From Undaria pinnatifida (taxonomy: Eukaryota; Sar; Phaeophyceae; Laminariales; Alariaceae): a stretch of DNA of 64,000 bases. The notes beneath the pieces are model-generated. The model saw nothing but the letters and a program-made list of their open reading frames with translations, ran no database searches and was not told the origin of the DNA. The stretch is taken from the NCBI GenBank assembly GCA_012845835.1, contig JABAKD010000013.1:3581128-3645127 (forward strand), given 5' to 3'. Made by a program: the position numbers and the translations under genes. Positions within the stretch are counted from its first letter, which is position 1. Each line of letters opens with the position of its first letter. Shown one piece after another: positions 53,640 through 64,000 of this stretch.

Positions 53640-56580
53640 TATAAGGACATTTTCAAGATCGACGCCGCCGAGAAGAAAAATGTGTACTTTTCACTCGACG
53701 AGTATATATTATGATCGAAATTTTCGGGGTTTTTTTCTTTTCTTGGTCCGCTCTCTCGAGAAGGAAAGCTAAGGCGACGAGGTGATGTAGTTACTGCTTA
53801 TATCGAATGGCACTAAAAGGACACCGACCTGTGTTGTGGCATGTGTGCATTATTGCCGGTAAGGTAGGTGACTCATCGATGACGTGGTAACATATTGATG
53901 ACTCTGCGACCTCTGACCACATCCTCCTACACATTGACTGCCAGGGATATCGTATATTCTATGACAAGACCGAAGATAACCGGGGAGAAGAGCTGCCGTG
54001 AGTCCTCAGAGAAAACTTCGACAAGAAGGAACAAGCTCGTATTTCCTTCGTAAGAAGAGGCAATGATGAGATCGACCGATGCGAGCAGCTGGCTACATAT
54101 TGATCAGACCACACACACACACACAGCCTCGGTTCGCCAAGTAGCGCCAGCCGACACGCTGGTTTTTGAGACCCGCGTGTTACGATACATAGCGAGGTAT
54201 ATGGTATACCGCTTTTTGGCTATATATAACGATTTCTGAGTGACGGCCCAGGGCTCCTTAACCTGTATATTACAGGCTGCTTCACGTCAAAAACCACAAA
54301 TTTATTCCCCGGCGCGAATGTCCACACCGTTTTGTCGATTCAGAGATCGTGAACTTAGTGCGCACAATTTCTATGTATACATGTCATGTGTCCTGTTGCG
54401 AAGACCTCAAATCATCCGAGACGTTATAATTTTGTCTTTTTTCCTGATTTTTCGTCAATTACAGTTAAGATTTTTTCAGGAAATAATGTGGACCGCCTTG
54501 GCCCAAAATAAATACCCCCCGCCCCCGCCCCAGAGGTCAAACCTCGGGATGGGCATATCGAACACGTCTGTCTCCATATCTCAAAACCCCGGGGTGTGGA
54601 TATTTGGACTTTTGCCCGAAAAAATGAGTAAGATGTACGTTATTTATGTCCTTCAAATGACGTTGTTTTGTATCTTAGGATCCAGTTTATCTCGCTACAT
54701 TCTGCTTATCATTGCTGAATGAACACAAGTTGGTCCACGATCTCCGTTTTTTTTTGCGCGAAAAAAACTACAGAGACATGTCGCCTTTGGAGTGTTACGT
54801 CCAACCGGATCGTCGTGCAAAATGCGGCGAAATATCAAGACTATATATTGTTTTTTTTTCGCCCCCCGCTCTTGGAAAAAAAAGCCTGAATGTGTGTTCT
54901 TGTGACAAAATTGAAGGCTCCCCCGTCATTCGGTCGATACGAGTTTCGCTCCTTAGAGACAGCCCGAGGCCATTTATAGAAAAAATAGTGTCCATTTTTG
55001 ACCCTCTTTTGGACACTACTGGTCATTTAAATAGATGGGGGGGGTCAGCATGATACCAAGTATTCATTTTCACTCTTTGAATATTACGGGGGACCCTAGT
55101 AAATAGGACCTACGGTGGACACATAAGCCTATATATTTGTGTATTTTTACTAACAATATTTAGTCCTATTTACTATCGTCCTCCGTAGTAGATATTACGA
55201 GAGCGGCATTTTCGTGCGGGGGCAGAGATTTCGTTATTTTTACTAGAACCAGCCGGCTCCTGTTGTAACAAAAATCCGAAATATGTATATCGTCGGAATT
55301 TTTCGTACATATTTTTCGCAGATTTTGTTTGTTTATTTTTGTTTTTTTCAATCCCCTAGGCTACGAAGGTTATATTATGGGCCACATGAGATTCTGCACT
55401 TTTTTTGTTTCTTACTACTCAATGAATGTGTGGGGGATAGAAGAGCTCCCTCTCAATAGGTTACAAAAACAGGAAAAAGCACTTACTTGTGGAGAGGGTG
55501 AACTTCTACCGCGCGGTAGCTTGTTGATTCGTCTTTTTTTGACGTGCCACGCGAGAAAAGCGATTGTTATCAACATCAGCCCCATCTCCACCCCCGAGGA
55601 AACCCCGTTGGAGAGCAGAGTACGCGCAGGGCCCTGGTGCATCTATCTGTTGGAGAGCGCTCTCGGGCTACCACGCGCGCTGCCTGCTGGTTGGGAGGCG
55701 CGGCGCCGAAGCGCGATTTTGACGCTACAATGCCAGTGGGACCTTCGTTTTGTTTGACATACGCTGGAAAACTGTACACATCCCGCGTTGAAAAAAAAAG
55801 CTTCCCCTCCTCACACGCTCGGAGGAAGCCTAAACATTTCGATACAACAGCGAGCTGAACTGGCACCTCCGACGAGAAAATGGCTGCTTGCTATGTACGC
55901 AGCCCAAATACTTACAAGGTAGGACACCGAATTGACGGACTTCTTGATGAGCCGACCTGCGCGATGCAGCGCCCAAAAATAATCAGGTGTACGTGTGTGA
56001 TGGAACAAAAAAAATAGAAGTGTAGAGAGAAGTATATGTTACCGCAATGAACTGCCAGAGCGCAGGTGACGTAGGGTTTAAACATACATCATATGTCGTC
56101 ACACCATTGATTTGACATCCCTCATCGAGTCACAGAGTGACCATGCATGCATCCGTGCATGTGCATGTGCATTTGCAAGCCACTTTCTGCTATAATAACA
56201 GTTAATTAAATCGTGCATTGGACACCTACCTGGAAATACTGCCCCATACGAAGTAGTGCATAGTTATAGTGCCAAGTCGTTTTTCTCGAAATTCGTGGGC
56301 GCAAATACAATAGCAACAACGGGCGAAAAATGTGTGGTAGATCCCCGTACCCCTGTATCCCAGGAGTCGAAGAGGGGAGTGTGTCAGAGGAGCACCAGCA
56401 GAGAGGAGTATCCGAGGAGTCGTCCCACGGTACATATAGTGTCGTAGGGGGGGGTTGGACGTTTTGAGCCAACTAAATGCTTCTGCAAGAAGACCGGGGT
56501 TGAGTTCCTCAAGCACAGGCGTGGAGCTATCGGTCAAAGCACGATAATTTCACAGGCATAATGTATATATATGTATATAT
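53640..56580. other. Repeat-poor, partly AT-rich region without a recognised gene
   Basis: Open frames include 54240-54722 (plus, 160 codons), 55329-55757 (plus, 142 codons) and overlapping frames at 55544-55866. The end of one frame at ACAAG-GTAGGA (55910-55920), after KWLLAMYAAQIL, is donor-like. None shows a domain I recognise. Confidence 0.4.
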
Positions 56581-56589
56581 ACGACACAC

Positions 56590-56745
56590 GCGCTACGATA
56601 GAAGGTGCGCATCACCTTTTTTCTGCAGGGTTCCTCAATTTTGAGGGTGCTTTAAAAGACACTTCTCTCCCAAAAACTGATTCGAGGGGGAGAAAAAATA
56701 AGAACCGCGCGCTCTACACCGGATGAAAAAGCTCCTCTAGCACAT
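56590..56745 (-). repeat. G1 repeat copy
   Basis: CGCTACGATAG, GGTGCGCATCACC, GGTTCCTCAATTTTGAGG, CCCAAAAACTGATTCGAGG and CCGGATGAAAAAG. Confidence 0.75.
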
Positions 56746-56829
56746 ACATGCTCGGAGCTAAAAGAAGGTTCTTGGAAATCTGGATGCTTTCCTACCGTGT
56801 GACGACTCATCATACAATATAATCTTATT

Positions 56830-57565
56830 GTACTTTTTTATCCCCCGCTCCTTCTTGCTCAAACGCTCCGCCTGAAACATCGAAATCTGCCAGAGCAATA
56901 AACACTTCCGCGCACTTGATATTGCCTGATTATCTCTCTAGAGCCATCCATGCCGCTGCTGCAGTTCACCCCCCTCCCCCCCCCCCAATGCCCTCTCCTT
57001 CCCCACCACCCGCACCATCGCCTAGACCTAGCACCACGCGTATAGCACACCCCTACATCTATGCGACATGATTTAAAAAAAAAAAACTTTCGTCCACCCC
57101 CCCCCACCCCCTTACCCCCCCCCGCCCTCTCCCGCCCCGCCCTCCCCCCCCCCCCCCCCCCCCCGCCCCCCCCCGCCCCCCCTTCCCCCCCTCCCCCCCC
57201 CCCCCCCCTTCCCCCCCCCCCCGCTCCCTCTTGATCAAACCCAGATGCCCCCACGTCCTTAAAAAATCCGCCCTCCCCTCACCGGTTGTACGGCTTACAG
57301 GATTCACTTGATAAACTGATGCATTTCCTTCAACACCCTGTCAGATTTTGTCCCCCTCAAAAACGGGTTTTATAGTTTCCGCGCACAGACTGACCAACAT
57401 CACCCTGTCGACCCTGATAGCTACACTGTAGTTGCAAGGGTAGTCGCCGACCTATATCCTTAATGAGGACACACAACCCGTGATATACGCGCGATCGGAG
57501 TATCACACACAGCTAGCTTGCAAAGCTGAGTTTCGCCAAAACCTTCGATCTCACGCACGTTCTAC
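56830..57565 (-). repeat. X1 long copy with C-runs over 20 bases
   Basis: ATCGAAATCTGCCAGAG, CCTAGACCTAGCACCACG (57022), a pyrimidine block at 57095-57222, TCCTTAAAAAATCCGCC, CACCGGTTGTACGGC, TTTATAGTTTCCGCGCACAG and the head near 57550. Confidence 0.85.
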
Positions 57566-57584
57566 TGCTATCATAGAACTTTTC

Positions 57585-57935
57585 TTGCCCCTTCTCCGTC
57601 CCTACAGGCATGATAACCATTATGCAGGCTCTTCTCCCCCCTCCGCACTACGGTATGTGCCTTCATTTATTATCGCGAGAAGACCCCCCCCAACCAGCCG
57701 TAACAGTTGTTTCTTCCCTCTCGTGGACTCTTCTCATCGAATTGCGCCTAATCGGTAGTTATGTCGCATCTCAAGCACAAGGTGTGTCTCCAATACCACC
57801 CTGACTGAGCTGCGTGCGGGGGTAAAGGGTGGGTTACCCGCTTTTTCGTTGCTAGCGGCGCCAAGTTTTAAGGCCGCGGGAGATCGTATCCACCCCCCAT
57901 CCCCGGGTTTCCAGCTCACTCTTAATGTCTAGATA
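57585..57935 (-). mobile_element. S2-like element with A-box-like head
   Basis: Minus strand: GCAGCTCAGTCAGGGTGG near 57813-57796 resembles a tRNA A-box. TTCGATGAGAAG, TCTCGCGATAATAAATGAAG and GGCACATACCG follow, the central domain shared with S1 and S2. No good B-box was found. The 3' tail differs from other S2 copies. Confidence 0.5.
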
Positions 57936-57939
57936 CTTT

Positions 57940-58540
57940 TGAGCCGCAGTTAATTGCGCCGCGTGTTTAACACGCTGCTTTTCGACCTTCTTGATTCCAA
58001 GCCTGGTTCGTGCCTTTAGTGCTCAGAGAGGGGGTGGGTGTAACTTGTAAAACGAAACTTGCCTCTATCGTTTTTGCGTTGATTTTTTTCACCAAAAAAA
58101 CGCCTACTTGAGCGCCAACTCTTTGACGAAATATTCCTGGGGGGGGGGGTCCCTCTCCCCCGCGACCTTAATAACGTATTAGACAACGTATTAGACAGAT
58201 TGATCCCTGCACACGGCTCTCTAGACAAAAAATATTTACCAACAACGCTCTTTCTCCACCCACCCAGGGGTGAGCCTTCTGGCGTCAGCAACGCTGTGTA
58301 CCAGGCGAAACCCCAAAATTAGCCGGTAGGTAGTACCTCGTAAGTCATTCCGGCGCCGCCAGACAAAGTCTGCAGCGAGAGGCCGTGGAATTAAACATGC
58401 GCTGATGATGACGAGTACCTGGTATTAAATATCATCATCCATTATATTGTTGATTATGATGGCCATGGTCTCCATCCCTCCCCCTTTTTTGTCCGTCTCT
58501 CACACTCTCACTCTAACTACTCCATATCTATCTGTCTGTC
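57940..58540. other. No gene recognised
   Basis: Contains a G-run at 58138-58149 and ACGTATTAGACAACGTATTA (two short tandem copies) at about 58174. Confidence 0.45.
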
Positions 58541-58543
58541 TGC

Positions 58544-58890
<347 letters not shown>

Positions 58891-58934
58891 CGGCTTCTCA
58901 CCGTCTTGGTGTTCCACTACTACCACTACTGCAA

Positions 58935-58935
58935 C

Positions 58936-58972
<37 letters not shown>
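58935..58972. repeat. (ATTG)n microsatellite
   Basis: About nine ATTG/GATT units, 45 bases after the (ATCT)n array. Confidence 0.93.
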
Positions 58973-58973
<1 letters not shown>

Positions 58974-59231
58974 GAATGGGATCGCGCACTCCGGGGCTCA
59001 CCGCCACGTCCTAAACGATTCGGCGTGGGCCATTAATATTGCTGCTGTGCAAGAAGGACTGCTGCTGCTGCTGTGCTGGCTGGTGGATGGTGCTCTCAGT
59101 TGGTAAGTAGACGATATACACAAAATCATATTGACCAGGACGCGTGGACTACGATTCAATAATGAATTGGAGTATTTACGGTATACCTCTTTGGGGCGAA
59201 AATCAATTTTCTGAATTGACGAGGCTCCTTA

Positions 59232-59325
59232 TTAACCCCTGTAGAGCCCCCAGAAAATCCCACTCCCTATACTAACTTCAAGTAATTTTTATCCCCAAAA
59301 GGGTTTCCGGTAGTGAAGGCGTTGA
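59232..59325 (-). mobile_element. M1 MITE, reverse orientation
   Basis: TTAACCCCTGTAGAGCCCCC on the left; TCCCTATACTAACTTCAAG and CCAAAAGGGTTTCCGG in the middle; GAAGGCGTTGA on the right. 94 bases, one end TTAA and the other TTGA. Confidence 0.8.
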
Positions 59326-59613
59326 GCCATAAGCATCGAAATGTCATCGTCGAAATGTCAAATTATTCTTGATTTGCAAACCGATTGTGTTTTGTACACC
59401 CTCCTCCAGGTCTTGTGGGGGCCACATGTTTCTGTCCAGATCTGGGGATGATTGATTGCATTTCTTTTTTTTTTAGTTTTCTCGAAATCACTTTTTTGTT
59501 TGGGCGATGAAGGTGTGTGTACTTGAGCTCCTTTCCTCCATATGCAGGGAAAAAATCTGGGAGCACATCTATTAATAGCTACCGCGTAGTAACTACAATA
59601 ACACATCATGTTG

Positions 59614-60132
59614 TTAAGATACGGCCTCGAAAGGCCTGTAATTATCCGAACTGATATCCTTTGAGGATGGGTTTCGTATGATACAAGGTTGGCGTTTTCT
59701 ATTCGGGATAGTCAGGAAATAGATCGGAGGCACGAGCCCTCCGGTCTCAGAAGCCATCCGGGGCTCGGGTGGAGTCGAGTTTAAAGCTACGTCTCTACGA
59801 AGTCTAAGAAACTGTGAGTACTCTCCGAGGACCTGCTCAACAATTGGCAGACCTGCGGCGGGACACTCTTTGTGTCCCCGCCCAATACCCTTACGCCATG
59901 GCGTCGTCTTAGGCTTGACTTTTCTACTGTGGCAGCGTTCCTCCAATCTCTCCGAGATGATAGTTGTTTTCGCACGTAGCGATTTTGCCTTTGCTTTCCA
60001 TCGAGCTCCTGGGCACAATCCCCCTGGGTGGCTTCTCCATGGAGGGAGCGCTCTTTCTCCTGCAACAACGGCGACTCCGCCCACAATGCCCTTACAATGT
60101 GTGTCGCGCCCCAGTGCATTAAAAACGCACAT
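59614..60132 (-). CDS. Uncharacterised 172-codon frame
   Basis: A minus-strand frame of mixed composition. Near the end it reads NPSSKDISSDNYRPFEAVS. Retrotransposon reverse transcriptases often have an NYRPI motif, but no other RT motif follows before the stop, so the likeness may be accidental. A frame this long is expected about once by chance in a window of this size. Confidence 0.18.
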   Translation of the reverse strand: MCVFNALGRDTHCKGIVGGVAVVAGERALPPWRSHPGGLCPGARWKAKAKSLRAKTTIISERLEERCHSRKVKPKTTPWRKGIGRGHKECPAAGLPIVEQVLGEYSQFLRLRRDVALNSTPPEPRMASETGGLVPPIYFLTIPNRKRQPCIIRNPSSKDISSDNYRPFEAVS

Positions 60133-60199
60133 GCGCTACGCAAAAAAAAAGTACAGCAGTGTCAGTGCAAATAACAACGCCTATTATAATTGGGACTGA

Positions 60200-60940
60200 A
60201 AACCTTTCCTGAACGACGGGGCGGGGGGGAACCGAAAACCCTGCTTTTCATTTATTTTTAAATGGCTTGGAATTAGCATCTCTAGAGAGAGGGGGGCTTT
60301 TTTGGGGGGGGAGGGGGGCTGCTAAAAAGGGGGTTAAAACCAAAAATGCTCGGAAATCATTCCAATTTTATATCTTATATATATGTACCTTTTTTTTGCA
60401 TCGTCACAGTCGTAAACTTTCGTTGTGCTTGTATGTTAATGTATGTGCATGCCTGCCTGTAGAGGCCATGATGATTTTTTTCATCGTGCGGGGGGTGTAT
60501 GGTACTTTTTCTCTATTTTGTTTTCCCTTGATTGAGCCGAAAAATCGGGTTTGGTTTTTTTGGAAGGGACACGCGCGTCCTGTACTTTTAACTTTCTTGT
60601 AGCACAGCTCCAACTTTTTTTTTGTTTTTTTGTTGTTTTGTTTTTTTTGTTTTCTGAATCTAAAACGGGGCTCTTCTAATAATAACCCAAAAAAATGTTG
60701 GATTATAATCGCTCTTGTCTTGGATTTCTTTTTTTCTATTGACGCGTGCTACGACAGAAATAGAGGTATCATTTTTCGTCTGAAATGTGTGTGTGTGTTT
60801 TTTTTCTGAATGACGGGGCTTCTTAATAAATAAACCCAAAAAATCTTCGCAAAAAATCGGCCATTTTTTTTTTTTCTCGTGATTCTCGTGGTGTAACTTT
60901 TTTTTTATCCGGGTGATACGTACTGTCAGGTACAGCCTGT
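60200..60940. other. No gene recognised; T-rich and G-rich tracts
   Basis: G-runs at 60218-60230 and 60302-60316 and T-runs at 60617-60650. GGCTTGGAATTAGCATCTC and AAAGGGGGTTAAAACC at 60263-60340 may be a degraded M1 copy. Confidence 0.45.
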
Positions 60941-60949
60941 TTTTTTTTT

Positions 60950-61240
60950 TATCATCCCCCCCGAAATCTGATTTTGGGGAGAGGCCTCTTAAACTCCCAA
61001 ATTCGAGGAGAACCTCCCCCCCAAAAAGTAAGTGGTGGTGGACCTCATCGCATCGTACGTAGCACGGATCATATACATAGATAGATGTGTGCACCACTCT
61101 TTCTTTTCTGAACGTGTGTTCTTCAATTTTGGGAGCTTTTCAAGACACTCTTATCCCAAAAGCTGACTTGTTTGTGTGGGGAGAAAACTAAAAACTGCGC
61201 TCCCTACCGAATGAATGAAAAACCCCATGGGGGCCTGGGC
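60950..61240. repeat. Two G1 copies in inverted orientation
   Basis: Plus copy 60950-61075: GAAATCTGATTTTGGGGAG, AACTCCCAAATTCGAGGAG, GTACGTAGCACGGATC. Minus copy 61085-61240: TTCAATTTTGGGAGC, CAAGACACTC, CAAAAGCTGACTTG and ATGAAAAACCCCATGGG. Confidence 0.78.
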
Positions 61241-61504
61241 ATTCGACGCAAAAAAACTACGCAAAAAAAAAAAAAAATGTTGATTTTTTTTTTGCCCTCG
61301 GACGATTTTGTGGGTTGAGGAAGCCCGTCAAATTACACAGAAAAAAAAAGCACATTACCGACGAAAACCGCTACCTATAGGCCAAGGGATAGTTTCTCTT
61401 TTCGTTTCTTGGTTTTGTATTACAATCATTGGTTATTTTTTTGGATGTGGTCGTAGTAGTCTATACTACTATTATTAATAGATAAATGAAAAACGCAAAA
61501 AAAA

Positions 61505-62140
61505 AACACGTACTTCTCAGCTGTGTGAGATCGACCAAAAACGACTTCTTGATCAAAACTAAGCTTTTTTGCAGGCTGATGTGCGTGTGGTAACTTGGAT
61601 CGCGCGTGTTTTACACGGGGTGTGCACACCCTCCTCGTGAAGGATGCAGTAAAGTTCCTCTGCTAATGCCAGGGTCAACAGGACTATGTTTACACATATG
61701 TCATGTATGTACCAAAAAAAAAAAAACACTTCAGCTGTGAGATCGAAGATTTTGTCGAAACTCAGCTTTGCAAGCTAGCTGTGTGTGCGTGATACCCCGA
61801 TCGCGCGTATTACGGGTTGTGTGTCCTCGTTACGGATAGACGTCAGCGCGACTCCCCTTGCATTAAGGATATAGGTCGGCGACTCCCCTTGGAACTACAG
61901 TGTAGCTATCAGGGTCAACAGAGTGATGTTAGCCAGTCTGTGCGCGGAAGAAAACCCGTTTTTGAGGGGGACAAAACCTGACAGCTGTGGAAGGAAATGC
62001 ATCAGTTTATCAAGTGTACATGCTGCAAGTGTTGTACAACCAGTGAGGAGAGGGTGGAGTGTTCGAAGGGTTGAGGGGGGAGTTCGGGGGAGGGGGAGGG
62101 CAGGGGGGTTGGGGGGGGATTTCCAACAGCTTTAGGTCGC
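61505..62140 (+). repeat. X1 copies, one degenerate and one long
   Basis: A degenerate head at 61515-61690, then a better head at 61733 (CAGCTGTGAGATCGAAGAT). A partial internal duplication of CGACTCCCCTTG follows (61848 and 61878), then GTGCGCGGAAG, CAGTTTATCAAGTG, GTTGTACAACCAGTGAGGAG and G-runs. Confidence 0.83.
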
Positions 62141-62340
62141 ATGGATGTATAGGGACTCGCTACGATATACACGTGGTTTTCGAAAGTGTCAGCCGAGTAA
62201 AACCAGCATAATTGTCCCATAATTCAGTTTTGAGAGCCAAAAACATTTTTTCTCATAATAGTGGGTCTTAGGAGTGATTAAGGTTGAAGTCCCCATTTAC
62301 TGCGCATTTGGCACCAGAGAACGAACATGTAACGAAAATA

Positions 62341-62575
<235 letters not shown>

Positions 62576-62789
62576 ACAAAGAGTGCGCGCCCCGCCCGGC
62601 TCTTTTTAAGAGATTCCGCGTCGCACCCAAAAAAAACGAGGGGCTCGTTTTCTCAAAAGTTTCGATTTTACGAAAAATTCCGGATGGAATAAGTGCGGCA
62701 TCTCTACGCAATATTGTCAGCAGGGCAACAATACTTAGAATAAACTAAGTACTCAGAGTCCCAAAACTGAATCTCGTATCTACCCATTT

Positions 62790-63165
62790 ACCCGCCCCCC
62801 CCCCCCCCCCCGCCCCCCCCCGCTTTTCCTCTTGTTCAAACCCAGGCCCCCACGCCCTTAAAAACTCCGCCCTTCCCTCACCGGTTATACGATTTTTTCA
62901 GGATCCACTTGATAAACTATTGTATTTCCTTCCAAAGCTGTCAGATTTTGTCCCCCTCAAAAACGGGGTTATTGTTTTCCGCGCACAGACTGACTAGTAT
63001 CACCCTGTTGACCCTGATAGCTACGCCGCAGTTCCAAGACGAGTCGCCGACCTATATCGGACACACAACCCGTAATACGCGCGATCGGAGTATCGCACAC
63101 AGCCTTGCAAATATGAGTTTCGACAAAATCTTCGATCTCACAGCTGGAGTGTGTTTTTATTTTTG
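62790..63165 (-). repeat. X1 dispersed repeat
   Basis: C-runs at 62796-62821, TTAAAAACTCCGCCC, CACCGGTTATACGA, CAGATTTTGTCCCCCTC, GCGCGATCGGAGTATCGC and the head in reverse near 63140. Confidence 0.86.
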
Positions 63166-63169
63166 TAAG

Positions 63170-63515
63170 ACATGGTCTATCTCACAGCAAAAAGTAGCCT
63201 GCCTGTGTGCAGTGATGGGGCTAAAAGATACAAGAAGTTGAGCCTTGGCGCCAAACGCCCAACTACGTGTTTTTTTTTTACTATCGGTGTTCCCCTGTGT
63301 GCCCCTTTCCTTGCCGTGGAACTTTGTCCTCCTGCGTATCTCTCTCCCCCCGCCCCAAGTTACATCTAGTAATACCCCTTCATTGCTGTCCCTGGATAGG
63401 ATACGCCAGACAACAAAGCAACTCATTGGCGCTTTCATCTCCATAAGCAAGAATGTAGGCACAAGGTGTGCAGAAGTCCGTCTTACGAGCGGTTCTTAAA
63501 AGGACATGCAGAGTG
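63170..63515. other. No gene recognised
   Basis: Short overlapping frames only. Confidence 0.45.
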
Positions 63516-63520
63516 TTACC

Positions 63521-63710
63521 CTTCATGCGACTCGCCGAACACCTCACGATGCTTCGCGCATTGATTGGTGCAAAGCAATATGTCTGCCTGCTTGTGGGGT
63601 GAAAACCTGACGTGCGCTCCGTTCCGGCATACATAGTAGGGGATGCGAGGGTCTATGGACATACATACGGCCACACTACGGCCATGCACAACCTGAGTAC
63701 ACCCTCCCAT
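63521..63710 (+). repeat. K1 repeat, longest copy
   Basis: CTTCATGCGACTCGCCGAAC (shared with 19858), GTGAAAACCTGACGTGCGC, GGATGCGAGGGTCTATGG, ACTACGGCCATGCACAACC and GAGTACACCC. Confidence 0.75.
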
Positions 63711-63874
63711 CGCGACGTTTTATCTACCAGATCTGGTCGAAGAAAGGTGGCGCCGTCTACCTCCGCTGCGGAAACGCCATCAATAAGCGTGCTACGGGAG
63801 CCCCGCGCATGTATGTATCCAAAACGTCAAAAATGCGCCGATGGGATCTACCTCTTTCTTATTTCTTATCATAG

Positions 63875-64000
63875 CGCTGGCATGCAGCGCCCGGCAGGCA
63901 GTGCAAACTGTGCGCGTATCGCATCGCACGGACACTTGCGTTGGATTTCGACAGTACAAAAATCGTCGTCAGCTATTAATAACATGATCTAGCAGCCCGG
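63875..64000 (+). repeat. O1 repeat, cut by the window end
   Basis: CATGCAGCGCCCGGCAGGCA, CGGACACTTGCGTT and TAGCAGCCCGG match 33240-33345. Confidence 0.72.

Overview
This window looks like nuclear DNA of a eukaryote with a large, repeat-rich genome. Exons carry GT-AG introns with joining phases, one intron is about 16 kb, microsatellites reach several hundred bases, and there are tRNA-derived SINEs, poly(A)-tailed retroposons, MITEs and a miniature LTR element. Nothing is bacterial or organellar (no operons, no rRNA, no CRISPR). The lineage cannot be fixed from sequence alone. Poly-Q/Ala/Gly tracts in exons and an algal-type AhpC/TSA-like protein make a stramenopile or other alga, perhaps brown-alga-like, my best guess (inference).

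One gene is well supported. It lies on the minus strand and runs from about 41.7 kb down to at least 21.86 kb. Four exons (41689-41212, 38857-38695, 22738-22594, 22217-21855) join in matching phase across introns of 2,354, 15,956 and 376 bases. They encode an AhpC/TSA (peroxiredoxin-like) thioredoxin-fold protein of about 382 residues with a Ser/Gly-rich N-terminus and a poly-Q tail. A further GC-rich open frame (21903-20839) may be a C-terminal extension. Weaker coding candidates are an SDR/epimerase-like exon near 4.15 kb, a possible first exon at 18.69 kb and three uncharacterised ORFs.

Almost everything else is repeats. I define recurring families as follows. X1 is the commonest: a roughly 80-base head that often runs on into poly-G blocks. 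R1 is a poly(A)-tailed, 5'-truncated retroposon with 11-base target duplications. M1 is a roughly 90-base TTAA-flanked MITE. M2 is a roughly 250-base inverted-terminal-repeat element. S1 and S2 are SINE-like families sharing a central domain. G1 is a roughly 150-base element with a hairpin-prone middle. B1, J1, K1, O1 and P1 are smaller dispersed repeats. There is also one 372-base TRIM-like element, a 1,159-base TIR element, and long (CTA)n, (CAA)n, (GGTAT)n, (ATCT)n and TGTGTTGTC arrays.

Layout: 0-15.7 kb, dense nested mobile elements plus a 0.9-kb (CTA)n array; 15.7-20.8 kb, mostly single-copy sequence downstream of the gene; 20.8-41.7 kb, the peroxiredoxin-like gene with repeat-filled introns; 41.7-48.6 kb, X1 arrays in both orientations and microsatellites; 48.6-64 kb, mixed repeats with a few unassigned ORFs.
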